Source: Anaeramoeba flamelloides
Taxonomy: Eukaryota > Metamonada > Anaeramoebidae
Direction: 5' to 3'
Length of the DNA: 64,000 nt
Assembly (NCBI GenBank): GCA_027625915.1
Contig: JANTQA010000008.1
Coordinates: forward strand, 4,357,001 to 4,421,000
Positions 1 through 13,300 of this stretch are shown piece by piece. The translations under genes were made by a program, and so were the position numbers. Positions within the stretch are counted from its first letter, which is position 1; each line of letters begins with the position of its first letter. The notes under the pieces are model-generated. The model saw only the letters and a program-made list of their open reading frames with translations. It did not search any database and was not told the DNA's origin.

Positions 1-176
1 ATTTATTCTGGGATATTTCAACTTTTGATTTCAATTCTTGAGAAAATTTAATTTTTTTCTTTGTTTTTACAAAAAAAAACTCGAATGAAGTAAGAGAAGT
101 TGAAAATTTTATTTTATGATAGAAATTGAATTCTTTATTTCTAAAAACACAACTTTATAATAGACAACCAATTTCT

Positions 177-320
177 ATGTCTTATAATATTTCTCAGTCG
201 GGTTGGAACGGTTGTATGGTTTGTGGAGACAATGTAACAATTCAAAGTAACCCAATGATCAAAAATCATTGGCAATACGATCATTTAGATTTAAAGATGT
301 TTATTGAGAATGTTTTTTAA
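177..320 (+). CDS. Short unassigned ORF with zinc-finger-like spacing
   Basis: A 47-codon frame opens at an ATG at 177 and ends in TAA at 318-320. It is less AT-rich than its surroundings and contains Cys-x2-Cys, then 14 residues, then His-x4-His, which is C2H2-like spacing. I do not recognise the family. It lies upstream of the Rab7 exon but is not Rab sequence. It could be a small gene, the last exon of a gene that begins before the window, or a chance frame in intron DNA. Confidence 0.2.
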   Translation: MSYNISQSGWNGCMVCGDNVTIQSNPMIKNHWQYDHLDLKMFIENVF

Positions 321-671
321 GGTTAGAAAATCGTGATTATTTTTTTTTTTTCATTTTCACGTACCTATTCAAGGTGTTCGAGTTCACATATCTCAAAATT
401 TCTTTTTCATTTTTCATAAAAAAAATGACAAAAAATGATTTTTAGATCCAAATTGGAAAATATTTTAAAGATCCTTCTTTTTCACGATTCAAATGGAATT
501 GAAACCAAAAGATTTTTCTACAAATTGGTAAATCCGATATGTAGTTCTTAAGATAAGGCACACACATATTTTTTTTCGATTATTCTTGCTTGAGTTGAAA
601 AAAAAAAACATTTTGCATTATTATTAACAATCTTTTTTTGGATAAAGATTGTTTTTTTTTTGGTTATTCTA

Positions 672-921
672 TACTGGTATTTGAAATTCAAATAGGATAA
701 AATTTCAGCTGATTTTTATCTTTTTTTCAATTCTGAAATCTTGGTTTTTTTGACAAGTCTTAGTTCTCCCAATAAATCTCAGAAAAAAAAAAAAAGTACC
801 AAGCAAATAAATAGAGATCACAAATTACAATCTATTTCTTTGCAAGTTTCTTGGTTAAAAAAGAAAGAAAAGGGAATACGAAGTGAAAATTTTTTTCCCG
901 TTTATTATTCAAAAACGAGTA
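672..921. repeat. MITE family P, copy 1
   Basis: The element begins TACTGGTATTTGAAATTC and ends with the imperfect inverse, GAAGTGAAAATTTT...TTATTATTCAAAAACGAGTA. The same pair of ends recurs at 1650-1887, 11936-12101, 35863-36029 and 44825-44995. No coding potential was found. Here it lies in the presumed Rab7 intron. Confidence 0.6.
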
Positions 922-1047
922 TGATCTTATTTTGTGTGCTAAAAATTCCGAGGACAATATCCGAAAAATCCAAAAGTCAAATTGATCCCAATAAATGTTT
1001 ACTTTGATCAATTCTATTATTGTATAATTGTCGAGAAACCAATTTAC

Positions 1048-1586
1048 TAAACCCCATTCCAAAAATTTGGACACACCCAAAATCAAAAATAAGTAAAACA
1101 AAATAACACTCAATTTATTAGATTTTTCCAAACCTAATATAAAACCACATTTAAGTAACATAATATTAATCTTTTAATAAGTAATCATTTTAATCCAAAT
1201 AAAAGAAAAAAATATAAAACTCAAAAATAAAAATCAGTGTGTCCAAAATAATGAAACCAGCGGAACAAAAAATGTATTGGTTAATTTGTTGGAATTTCAA
1301 CAACAATTATTGATCGATCAAATGATTGGGATAACATGTCCTAATTGTATGTGATTTTTCAATTTAACAAACTCAACACTAACCTTCTATCAAATATCGA
1401 AAAAAAAATTCCATATCTAATGAAACAGATCACGTAACTGCAAAAAAGGAAATGTAAACAAAAACAAAAAATTCAAAAAATGAAATAGTTTGTCAAATCA
1501 AAACTCTTTTCAAATTGAATTGAAAGTGTAGTATTGTTATTCTTTCAAAAGTTTAAACTGTGTCCAAATTTTTGGAATATAGTTTA
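1048..1586. mobile_element. Tc1/mariner-type MITE, family A, copy 1
   Basis: About 539 bp bounded by inverted ends, left TAAACCCCATTCCAAAAATT and right TTTTTGGAATATAGTTTA, with TA at both borders. The interior is non-coding and matches, in reverse orientation, the copy at 45127-45660. A degraded copy lies at 22927-23470, and 57035-58104 has the same ends around transposase remnants. A non-autonomous Tc1/mariner derivative is the simplest reading. Confidence 0.8.
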
Positions 1587-1649
1587 GTTAAATTGTTTTT
1601 CGCTGGTTTTCTCATCGGGGTTAATAAAAGATCTTTTTTCTTCTTTCTT

Positions 1650-1887
1650 TACTGATATTTGAAATTTAAATGAGGCATATTTCTAATTCTCATTTTTGTT
1701 TTACAATTCTTCAGAATCTATCATTTAAGCTTTTTATTTCACATAATTGTGTACCAAAATATTACATAAAACAATAAACAAATAAATAGAGTTATCCCAA
1801 CTTTCAATCTATTTGCTTGAAATTTATTTGTAAAGAAAAAGGGAATGAAGTGAAAATTTTGTACCTTTTATTATTCAAATAACAGTA
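1650..1887. repeat. MITE family P, copy 2
   Basis: Begins TACTGATATTTGAAATTTAA and ends GAAGTGAAAATTTTGTACC...TTATTCAAATAACAGTA, the family P inverted ends. It lies 64 bp after the family A element and is non-coding. Confidence 0.5.
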
Positions 1888-2109
1888 AATGAAAAAAAAA
1901 AAAAAAAAAAAAATGGAACAAGAAAATAAAAACCTTAGTTTTTGGTAATTTGAAAATTGAAATAAACCCCTATTTTTACGAAAATTCATGCTTTGTTTCC
2001 AATTCAAACAATCAACAATTTATTTTTTTTTTCTTATTTCTAATTTCAAAAATTAATGAGATGTATCTTCTTCTTTTTTAACACAATTTAAAAATTTTTG
2101 CTCCAACAG

Positions 2110-2421
2110 TTTTTAATTCAAGCAAGCCCACAGGATCCCGAATCTTTTCCATTTATTGTAATTGGAAACAAAATCGATAAGGAAGACCGCAAAGTACAGC
2201 AAAAGCGTGTACAGGCATGGTGTGAAAATAAACAAAACATTCCCTACTTTGAAACAAGCGCTAAAGACTCCACAAATGTCAATAATGCCTTTGAACAAGT
2301 TGCAAAAAAATTTTTAAAAAATTCAAGAGTTAGTAATAAAGAATATTTCCCAAAGAATCTTGCAGTGCCCGAATATGACGAAGACAGTGATGAAGATGTA
2401 CGTGAATCAAAATGTTGTTAA
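2110..2421 (+). CDS. Rab7-family small GTPase, last exon
   Basis: This is the C-terminal part of a Rab7 GTPase, the switch for late endosome and lysosome traffic. The exon follows an acceptor at CTCCAACAG (2101-2109), in phase 0. It reads [15 protein letters not shown], the residues that follow the Rab7 WRDE motif, then the guanine-binding NKID and ETSAK motifs. The tail ends ESKCC, a double-cysteine site for geranylgeranylation; animal and plant Rab7 usually end C-x-C. The 103-residue exon covers about half of a Rab. The P-loop and switch regions must lie on exons upstream of the window, because no ATG opens this frame (TTG at 2098 is intronic). Family assignment is firm; whether the gene is whole cannot be judged here. 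Confidence 0.9.
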   Translation, partial: FLIQASPQDPESFPFIVIGNKIDKEDRKVQQKRVQAWCENKQNIPYFETSAKDSTNVNNAFEQVAKKFLKNSRVSNKEYFPKNLAVPEYDEDSDEDVRESKCC

Positions 2422-2599
2422 AATTGAAATTCATTTCTCATTAGTTATTTCTTTCTTTTATTAGATTTAGAATTCTTTTTACGATAACTCACAATAACCT
2501 CTTAAATACAATTTTAGTTTTTTATCTGGAATACATAATAAATCTTGATAATAGATCTATTTGAATTTTAAATTTCGATTTATTATTTATTTTATATTC

Positions 2600-2629
2600 T
2601 TTATTATTATTATTATTATTATTATTATT
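2600..2629. repeat. TTA microsatellite
   Basis: About ten uninterrupted TTA units in the Rab7 3' flank. Confidence 0.9.
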
Positions 2630-2989
2630 TTCTCTCTTATTTGTTTTTTTTTTTTAAATAAATTCTCTCTGATTTTTGTTTTAATTTTTTTCAAAACAAT
2701 AATAATCAAATTTTTTTTAGTCTTCTTTGATTAAAATTTCAATTTCTGAAAGTTTATTTCTGATTTTATTTTTTGAATGAGAAATAAAAAATTTATTTTT
2801 TGAACAATTGAAGAAAATTGGAAATTAAAACTGCTATTTTAAAAAAGTAAATACAAAAAGTTATATCACTTATATAGAATTAATTTAAAAGAGTCAACCA
2901 AACAATCAAAAGCAAAACTTTTTAGAATTTTGAGTCATCATTTTTTTAAAACAAATGAATGGTTATTTTTTGGTTAATTAAATACTGTT

Positions 2990-3215
2990 AAATGAAAAAT
3001 AAAAAGATCAAAATTTTTATTCAGCTTTCTAAAAAAATCGCCAACCCTCGATTTAAAATTAATCATCAAAAATCTCCAATTCTAAAAGGGTAAATTAATA
3101 TTTACAATTCGTCTGAAGATTTAAAAATTTGAAATTTAAAACATGATTTAAAAATCTTTTTTTGGAAAGCTGAATTAAAATTTTGTTCACTTTTATTTTG
3201 CATAAAATAGTATAA
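2990..3215. repeat. MITE family J, copy 4 (degraded)
   Basis: The left part reads GATCAAAATTTTTATTCAGC and the right part mirrors it (GGAAAGCTGAATTAAAATTTT). The same ends occur at 36418-36645, 41896-42485 and 42491-42715. It is non-coding. Confidence 0.5.
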
Positions 3216-4353
3216 TAAGGTTTTTTTTCATACCAATCGGTGTAACATTTACATGGACATGTCACAAAAAAATTGATAAAAGTAATTTTCTTTGAAAAAT
3301 GAAAAATCTTTTTTTTAATATATTTTATTGATATAATACATACCTTAAAAATAAATATTTACTTTGGTTTGAATCATGAGTGTCATATTTTTTAGATCTC
3401 TTTTTTTCAAAAACCTGAAAATTTTTTCAATTTTTTTTCCATAAAAAATTTAAAGTGGATTTCTGTGTACAAATATTTCTTGGCAGCCTTTACAGGGTTT
3501 AATAAAATTGGGAAATGAATATAAAATGTTATTTTTTATGCTTTATTTTCACTAGATTTTCATAAATAATTGGTAAATTAGGTACAAAATATTGACTAAA
3601 AATGGAATAAGGGCTGAATGTGACTAAAATTATTTTATATTATCAATAATTTGATTCGTCTTGAAATATAATAAATTAAAAAAAGTTTTACTTTTGAAGT
3701 TCTTAACAATTCATTACAAAATAATAATTACTATTATTGTGGTTATTTTCTTTAAATTTGGAAAAATGTTATTATAAAACAATTTTCCAAAAATGATAAT
3801 TTTGAATTATGATACTTTGTCAAAATTACAATAATTTTTTGATCAATATTAATTCTATTAGATCAATTAAAGTAATATGATCTAAAGATGACTTGAATGG
3901 TTTATCCCCAACTACACGAAAATTTAATGATAAAGGGGTTTATGATAGACGATAATCCCTTCAGTTAAAAATTTTTCTTATTTAGAATTCAAAAAAATCA
4001 TTCAACTATTATTTTTGTACAAATAACCTTGGACAAGTTCTTGTAAATTCTGATCAAAAAGAAACGTCATCTAACCAACAATAGGAAATACTATTTATGT
4101 TCATTTTTTGGCAAAACTTATTGGCTTTTTTTTTGGATCTTAAATTTCTTGGTTTCAAAATGTAATTCAATTCAAAAACCCGGCTTTGCTTAGTATTCAA
4201 GTTTTCGTGGAATTTGTGACTCAAAAAGGTAAAATTTCTATAAACACAAACTGAAATTTGAAAACTCATTTTTCAATGTTTTGTAGCTAATCAAAAATTT
4301 CTTTTTTTTTCAAGCAAACCCACTAAAGAAAAAGAAACACATTTCAAACAAGA

Positions 4354-7300
4354 ATGGCTACACAACAAAAAAAGACCTATGAGTACATTATAATTTCAGG
4401 AATAGGTAACCAACTCAAAGCTCTTGATATTGATGATTCTGAATCGATAACCTATGCCATGGAGTTACTATTTATTCCCGAAATATTGACATGTATTCCA
4501 AAAGACTCAAAGCCGCCTCCCGTTTTAGAGAAATTTCTTCAGCCATACGAAGGTGTTCGGCTTCACGCACAACCACAAATCCCAGCTTATCATGAATTTG
4601 TTCTCACAGGAGAAACAGGAGATCAATTATACGGGTTTACAGTAACTGCCTACCCTCGTTTTACGACAGAAACTTATCTTGCACTTCGTGAATTGTTCAA
4701 ATCCCAAGGTAATTGCACTTTATCTCTTTTTTCCACCATCGATTAATGTTTTTTTATTTGAAATTTAATTCAACCATAATGCACAATCCATTGAAATGGG
4801 TAAAGGAGAGTTGTGTTTCAGTTTTTACTTTTTTCTTACCAAAAACCTCTTTTCTCCTTCCTGAAAAATTTTTTTTTATTTTTTTTTTTTTTTTTAAATA
4901 ATGAACTTTTTTTTCATCACCTTTCTTTTTGATGAAAAAAAAAAATTTAAGCAATCCAGAGAAGAAAGCAACTACTCGTTATTTGTGAGAAAAATTGTTT
5001 TCACTAGATGTTATTCAAGCTCGTTTTTTTCAGAAAAATAGGATACTTTTTTTATTTTTTTTAGTTTGGAATCAAAATTTAATTGTTTTTGGACTTTTAG
5101 TGGTGTTTTAGGCAATTTGCTCTGTTGGTATTTGTCTTCAATTTAAAATTAAACATTGCAAAAATAATTTTGAAGAAACAAAGATCAAATCAAAAAACCT
5201 TATTTGGATTGGTGCTAAATATTTTAAAATTGGTATTCAATAATACATGATCTCGAATGTGAAACACTTTGTTGTTTTCACACGTTTGAAAAAAACCAGA
5301 ATTCGACAAGATCTTCCGAATTCAATCAAATTAAAAATAAGCAAGCTTATTCAATTTTCTTTTTGAATTGTTTTCGTTTCTTCCATCAATAGATTATTTA
5401 TATTAAGGTTTATAATCCCTGAAACTGGAAAAAAGGATTATTTTTATCTCAAACATTCAATAATAATGAAGAACCAAATGAAACACAATTTCCATTTTTA
5501 ATTGATTTAAGGGACTAGTAACTCTTATTTATTTTTTTTACAGTGGTAATAGAGTAATTATTTACACAAGGATACAATTAAACCCGATAAGAAACTTCAT
5601 TTATCAACTTTAGAGAAATGAATAATCATTTTTAAAAGATTTCATTTTAACCAATTAAATTTTCAGTCAAAATAAGATCAGATCCTTTTTTATTTGGATT
5701 TTTGTATCAAAAAGAAAAAAAAAAATTTGTCAAAGATTTTTATTTTTATGAAATATCTCACTTTTAGTAATTTCTGATAGTTGTATGAACAAATAACATT
5801 GGAAAGATAATCTTTTTTTATCAATACAAGAAAAATTAAAATATCTCTTATAATCGATTGAAGATCAGAAAAAATTGATCTTTTATTTTATTTTCAATGA
5901 TTTATTCTATTTCTTGAAATATAAAAGATTAGGCAATATTCTTTTTCAAATATACAGAGTTTTAATAGCGAACCTGTTTTTTATATTAAAATCAGTTATT
6001 TGGGAATATCTATTATTTTTTTTTTATTTATTATTCATTTGAATTCATTATATTTGTTTGAAAATCGTTAAAAAATTGAGAAATAATAAGTAAAACTTGT
6101 TGATACATTTAATCTTTGGATTATTTCTGACTTACTGAAATTATTAAGATTGGGTAATTAATTATTGATTAGAAATAATCAAATTAAAAATTATTTCTTT
6201 AGGTTATAAGTTGAATTTTCCAGGTTTTAAAAAAAGTATTTTGGGGGAATTTTTTTAATTTAATGGATTGGTTGCTTTTTTTCTCATATTTTATGGTTCA
6301 ACAAAAAAAAAACTGATTGGAAAAATGTTCCTTGGATAAACAAATGATATTTTTTTTAAGATTTAAAACAATTATTCTAATTTGTTTTTGAAATTAAGTA
6401 TTTTTTTTTATTCACAGTCTTTTCAAATAGTTGTATTTCTAAAATGTATTTTCGTTTACTTCCTTCACAGACAATAATATTTCTTTCTTCTTTAACAAAA
6501 ATAAATTTTTTTGAAAATAATTCGGTAAAAATATTGGATTTTTGAACTTTTTGAAAAATGCGAAAAATAGATCTAACTTGTTAAAAACAATAATTCATTT
6601 CTGAAAATAGCTTTAAAAGCAAGTATGGTATTCTAGTAATCATTTTTTTTCATTTATTTTTCAATTTCAAAGCATGCAGTAAAATTTTTTAAATTTGCAA
6701 AGAAATTTACTAGAATATTTTTTTTAGATAACTAACACTTAAGAAAAAATTCAAAAGTAACAAATTTTCATTCATCTTCAAACAAACAAACAAAAAAAAA
6801 AACAATCACTTTTAATTAATACTAAAAAGTAAATCGAAATTTCAATATCGAATGTTTAAATGTTAAAGAAAGTTAAAAACCAAATTTTGATCAATACCCG
6901 TTCTATATTTCAAATTTGTGATCAAAACTGAAATTGAAGTGACAAATAAAAAAGATGAAAATTTCCCTTCAGTTAAATTCTAATATAAAAACACTTTAAA
7001 AACTATTTTTATTGAATTATTTCTAACAACGACCCTCTAAGATTATTCGATTCAAAAAAGTATTCTAAACTCATTATTACACTTTAGAATATTTTTAAAT
7101 TTCTAATTTTTTTTTAATAATTAAATAGATTTTCTCTTTTTTTTGAGACAATCGAAAAATTTATTAAATTTGATAAATCGATTTTTAAAACCTCAAATAA
7201 TTGATTGAATTTATTTTAAGAGAAATATTTTTAACTTTCGATTGATCTTTAAAAGAAAAAAAATGAAAAGTATTTTTAACTGATTTATTTTTTTGGAATA

Positions 7301-10300
7301 TGATAATTTTTTTAATTTTATCTTGATCAAAAAGATTTCTTCTAGTCATTGAAGTTGAGGAATTTTTGTTAATTTTTTTTTATAATTAATATTATTAGTA
7401 TTTGGTTTTTGACTAATTGATTTGACAAAATCGTTATATACTTTAAATACGGTTTCATTATTTAAGAACATTTTTGTGAAAATTTTCTCTTATTTTTTTA
7501 AACTTTTTCCAAAAGTTTTTAATTATGATTAAATTCTTCATTTAAATGATCAATTGATTTTAAATAATTAATTTTTTTGATTTTTTTACAATCTTTCATT
7601 TTTATCAAATATGCTATGAAGAAAATTATTAATTTTTAAATTTTATCCAATTATTATCAAAAACTATTCTTTCTTAAATTAATTTATTTTTGAAATTAAA
7701 CATTTAAAAATATTTTAATAACATGAATTACTTCAATTTTACAAAATGTCATATTAAATCTTGAGATAGAGTGGTCTTCTTAATTAATCACTTTTTTGGT
7801 ATTAAATTGAAACATTTTTCAGAAAATTAAACTATTTTTTTAAAAATGTTTAGTAATTTTATAGTGTTATTGGAAGTGGTTTTGTATGGTTTTGCTTTAT
7901 TTCTTATCAAAATAAATTTTCAATTTTTAAATCAAAATCATTTGTTTCTTAATTTTGTGAAATTTTTGTTTTTTCTCTTTTTCTTTTTGTTTTTCTCTTT
8001 TTTTTTTTTGCAAAAGATCATGTGAAAATAAAAATAAAAATCTTAGGAAATACCATCAATCAGTAAGAAATTTGAGACTATGTAATGCCTTTTAAAATGT
8101 ACATACATTTATTATGTAAACAATCTTCTTCTTAAGCTTTTTTCAGTGAAAATTCAGTAATAAAAAATCTGTAATGCTCATTTCAAAAATTGTGACTCAC
8201 TTTTTTTCTCGTTTTTAATTTTATTTTTTTTTTATTTTTAAAATATTAGTGTTTTATATTTTTAAAATAAATTAAAAAGAAAAGTATTCTCAGATTTAGT
8301 TATTAATTATTATTACTTGAATACAAAATGGAGTTTATTTATTATTTCAATTTATTATTCAGACCAGTCACAAAATTTAAAATATAGCTTAGATAATTTC
8401 TTAATTTTCTACAATAAAAAAAAAAAATTCAAAAAAATCTCACCCCAACAAATTGAGGTTTTTTACAAACTAAAAAAGTTTTTGAAATTAAAATCAACTA
8501 TATTAATTTTTATTACACTTTTTTTACTGAAAATTTTATTGTATTGAATTAATTAAAGGAAGAGACAAGGGGATTCCTGATACTTTACACAGTGCAAGAA
8601 CATTGGGCATTATTACAAAATATCCATATCACAAAACATTTCTGGGAATATTAAAAAAATACTTTGAAAATCTAAAAGAGGGCTGGAAATTTAATCAAAA
8701 ATTAGCACAGGATTTGGCTTCTTTATTAGAGAAAATGGTTATACCACAAGTTGATCAAATTTCTAAACCTTTAATTTGGAATAAGATTAATTTTGGTTCT
8801 TTTCCAAAATTACCAAAAGAGGATGATTTGCCTTTATCTGATGTTTGTCATTTTTATTTTTCTTTGTATTTTGTTATTTTTTTTTTTTTTTCTTTTTTTT
8901 GAAAAACCTTATACTGATCCAAAATTTCGTTTTAATTGGAATATAAAAAAAAAAAAAAAACGAAAAAAATCAATAATAATCAGTGATAAATAATAATGAT
9001 AATGAAAGTTAAACATTTAATTCCATTTTAAAAATTAATTTTATTTAAAAAAGATATTCCCTTTTAATTTTATTTGTTTATTTAAAATCAAATATTTTAA
9101 TCTTAAAATTTTTTTCAACTCTAAATAATTTCATAATAAAAATATCTAAATACAGGTTGATTTTAAATTATTATTTTCAACCTTATCTATAGAAAACATA
9201 ATTGTAATTTGGACTGCATTACTGCTTGAAAGAAAAATTCTCTTTATTTCAAGATCATTAGAATACATAACTCCTTGTATACATTCATTGCAACAATTGA
9301 TCTACCCATTCAAATGGCCTTATCCATTTATTCCAATTTTACCTTTAAGCTTTACTGAAGTCTTCGAATCGCCAGTACCAATAATTATTGGTTGTTTATC
9401 TTCTGTTTTAGAAATAGAATTCCCTGATAATGATGTAAGAATTTATAATCTTTATTATTTTTCTATTTTTTTTTTTTTATTTTTTATTAAATAAATTTAA
9501 TTTATTATATCTATATTGATTTATCAAATCTCCCCCCCCCACTCTCCTTTCCAAATTCATTTGAGAAAATATCGGTTAAAAAAAAAAAAAAATCAATTAT
9601 TTTTATAAATTAACACATCTTTGATATTGATTTTCAAGTTTATTTCTTACTAAAATGAATATTTTAAAATATCAAATGTTTATATTGATAATCTTTAGTA
9701 TTCACAGCGTTTAATTCAGATGAAAAAACTTAGTTTTTGATTCGGCAATTAAGAAAAAATATATATTAATGTTAAGATGAATTCCCAAAAAGATTGTTAT
9801 TTAAGTTTATTTTGAGATATAAGATTATTTAAAACAAAAATAATTTAATTTCTTGAAGATTTCTTTAACTTGAAATGAATTTTGTCTTAATAAAATTTCG
9901 AATTAAATATGAAGTAAAAATTCAAATTTCTTAAAATCATTAAATTGTTAGATAGATCTTAATATATTGTAAAACGTCTTAAGGTGGTATATCAAATTAA
10001 AGAATGTTACTTACATGTTGAGGATATAAATTGAGAAATTCAAAAGAGATTAAATTTTAATTCTTACGTAGATGAAATTACTAATATTCAATTAATCTTT
10101 TTTTCATCTCGTTTCATAATCCCATATTTTTGAATTTTTTTTTAGGTATTTAGTTAACAAATAATTCTAAAAAACAACTGTAATATATATATCCCTTAGC
10201 ACCCCGGATTTGCCTAAATTTCATCAAGTTTTTTAAATTAGATTTAAAATGATATTGATCTACTAATATATTAATTTTCTTATTTGTCTTTAATCCAGAT

Positions 10301-13300
10301 TTGAATTATAATAAAAAGCCAAAATAGTTCAAAGATAAAGTAGTTAAGTTATTGATTTTTTTTTGAAATTGAAAAAAAAAATAATAATTATTCCTTTTTG
10401 CCTTTTTTTAAAGATTTTTATTTTTATTTTATTTTTTTAAATCAGAAATTTTATTACATTAATAGTAATTCAAATCTCAACACATTGATTTATTAATAAT
10501 AACCACCAAACAATTTTGCTAATTTTATGATAAAAAAATAAATAAAAAAATAAATTACTTTGAAATTTAATTTTTTTTTTTCAGAAAAAATTTCAATAAA
10601 TATCCAATTAAGAGAAAAATGAAATTTATTTCTTTTGGCCAAAATTAAATTTTTAATATGATTAATTTTCTAAAACTTTGATTTAAGCAATAGATAATAA
10701 TTGAAAATCAAAAAAAAAAAAAAAAAAATTGTAAAATAATTTCAATTTATTAAATTGGAATAAAACAAATATAAATTACTTTTTAATCGATAAAATATTT
10801 ATACCTAAATTTAAAATAAAATAAAAAATAACTCTTAAATATTATTCCAATATAATAAAATAATCTATTTGAAACCAAATTTTTTTATTGCATTTTGTTA
10901 TTGGTAAAAATTTGAATAATATATTTGTGATATTTGGATTTTTCCTTAATAAATTAATCCATATCTTGTTAAATAAGTTCTGATATATGGTCTTTAATTC
11001 AACAAAATTGTTTATTTTATGTCTAGATTTTAAAAAGTCAAAAATTAAAAAATATTAAAAAAAAAAAAAAAAAATCAATTATTAATCTGACTCGAACTAT
11101 TGGCCAAATCATTTAAAATTGAAAAAAAATCTTGTTGAAAAAAATTGTAAAATTTTACAATGAAAAAAAAATTTGATTTTTTTTTTCAAATTTAATTTAT
11201 TTTTTTTTTATTTTTAAATTATTCAGAATCTAATATAGATATTGATATTGAATAGTAATCAGTAGATAAAACAAATTTTCTATGTGATGCTATAATAACT
11301 TTTATAATGAATAAATTATTTAATCAAGTATTTTAGGCAATTTTGGGGTGCAAAGGGCCCCAGAAAAATTTCCAGTAAAGTATGATGTGTTTTAAATGTT
11401 AAAACTAAGAGGTTTTTGATGTCTAGACAAACTTTTCAAAAAAAAAAAAAAAATTTATTTTGACAAAATTTGAAAAATAATAAAATCACTAATAAAAAAA
11501 AAAAAAATTCCCAATGTTGAAAATTTTTTTTTCAAGTTATTTTTTATTTTAAGTAACTATACAATTTTTAATAATAAAATTTTCTTTCAAAGATAATTGT
11601 TTATTAATTCTATACCTTATTATCCTTTGATAACATTTCAAATTAAAATTTTTGTTTGAAATGTTTTTAGGTTATTTGGGGGGCTAAGGGATATATATAT
11701 ATATATATATAAACTTTGTTTTAGTCAAAGTGGCCCAACATTTTTTTCAAATATCAATTATTTTATAGATTGACCTTTGAAGAACAAATAAGAAATAAGC
11801 AGAATAATACACATCAAAGAATTGTTGATATCCGTCTGAAATAAAACTATTTAATCAAAGGATTTTCTTAAAAATTGAAAAACTCAAATTCTTAGGTACC
11901 TATTGAGAAAAACAACAATGGTAGTTTTGAACTTCTACTGTTATTTGAATAATAAATATGAAACTATTTTCGCTCATTTTTCATACTTCTCTTTTAAAAA
12001 TCAATTCCCCAAACGAAGTAGGTTGGTATTTGTGATCTCTATTTGAAAAAGGAAATTAAAATGAATTGAAAATTTTTCACATTTATTAATCAAATATCAT
12101 GATCAAAGATCGAATAAAATTCCAATAGAAATCAATATGATTTCTCAACAATCATTTTCACAGTTTCAATAACCTTAGAATAACACATTTTTACCAAGTG
12201 ACTATTGATCTTACAATAAAAAAATTTTTTGAAACTAAATTACGTGTCAAAAAACAATCAAAAAAAAAAAAGCAAAAATGTGAAAAAATGATTCCAATTT
12301 TGAAAATTTACAAAATAAATGTTTTCTTCTAATACCCATGCAAACTCTTTAAAGACTATTCGAATTTTATGCTCTGTGAGAGTTGGAATACCATACAGTA
12401 GATGGTAAAAATGGTTAAAAGGTTATAGCTTTTGCTGAAAGTAAAAATATTGCAATTTTTGGAATATTTAACGATTTGATTGAAAATTAAAAAAACATTT
12501 ACAGATGCAAAAACTGTTCAAAATCCCTAAAAAAACAACGCAAATTTTAATAACAATTTTTTTACGAATTACTCCTGTGACTTTCCACTTCGTATTTATG
12601 TATTTCAAGAGTTTAGTGGAGTGGTATCAATATACTTTAATATAAAGTAGAAAGTCAAAGGAGTAATGTGTAAAAAATTTGTAATTAAAATTTGCAATGT
12701 TTTTTTAGGGATTTTGAACAGTTTTTGCATCTGTAAATGTTTTTTTAATTTTCAATCAAATCGTTAAATATTCCAAAAATTGCAATATTTTTACTTTCAG
12801 CAAAAGCTATAACCTTTTAATCATTTTTACCATCTACTGTATGGTATTCCAACTCTCACAGAGCATAAAATTCGAATAGTCCTTAAAACAGATGTAATTC
12901 GCCCAGTGCAACTGTAACCATTTGTTTATACATACTTTTTTTAAAATAAGGTATTTCCAAAAAAGTTGTGTATTATTTTTTACTTATATTTCATAAAAAA
13001 TCCTCTTTGAAATAGTTATTCTATTCGTAAATAAGTAATAAAAAATTAAGTTTAATATTAATATCTAAACTATCATTCAAAATCATTGGCCCATCAAAAA
13101 TCAAAATTTAAAGAAAAATATTTTTAATACTTGTAGTTATCTATTATAATATCAAAATTTTTATTTTAGTTTTTGGTTCACTACTCCAGGAGATATTTGT
13201 TTTTCTTCAAAAAATAAAATAAAAAAAGTTAAAAAAAAATTTTAAAAAAAATTGTGCCATTTATTTTGAATTAAGCATTACATGAAAAAAATTTTTTTTA

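Larger units (their letters stand above)
321..2109. other. Presumed 3' part of the Rab7 intron
   Basis: This stretch holds two family P MITEs, one family A MITE and long T or A tracts. I searched it for the missing Rab7 motifs (GDSGVGKT, WDTAGQE) and saw none, so the 5' exons lie before the window and the intron is at least 1.8 kb. Confidence 0.6.
2422..4353. other. Intergenic, Rab7 to DENN gene
   Basis: This is the 3' flank of Rab7 and the 5' flank of the DENN gene. It contains a (TTA)n run at 2600-2629 and a family J inverted-repeat element near 2990-3215. The rest is AT-rich DNA in which I see no gene. Confidence 0.6.
11710..12928. mobile_element. MITE family B, copy 1, interrupted by a hairpin element
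   Basis: Begins TAAACTTTGTTTTAGTCAAA next to a TA run and aligns along its length with 35636-36340. A family P MITE sits at the same internal place in both copies. A 528-bp hairpin is inserted at 12354-12881. The right end is degraded: homology persists to CAACTG near 12914, then only a TTTGTTTA remnant. The interior is non-coding. Confidence 0.75.

Noticed and set aside
832-1161. 109-codon minus-strand frame
   Set aside because: It straddles the boundary of a family P and a family A MITE; the product is Leu/Phe/Lys-rich without a motif.
10701-11520. Array-like spacing of A and T runs, considered as a CRISPR-like array
   Set aside because: There are no identical repeats with unique spacers; it is homopolymer texture within a transposon.
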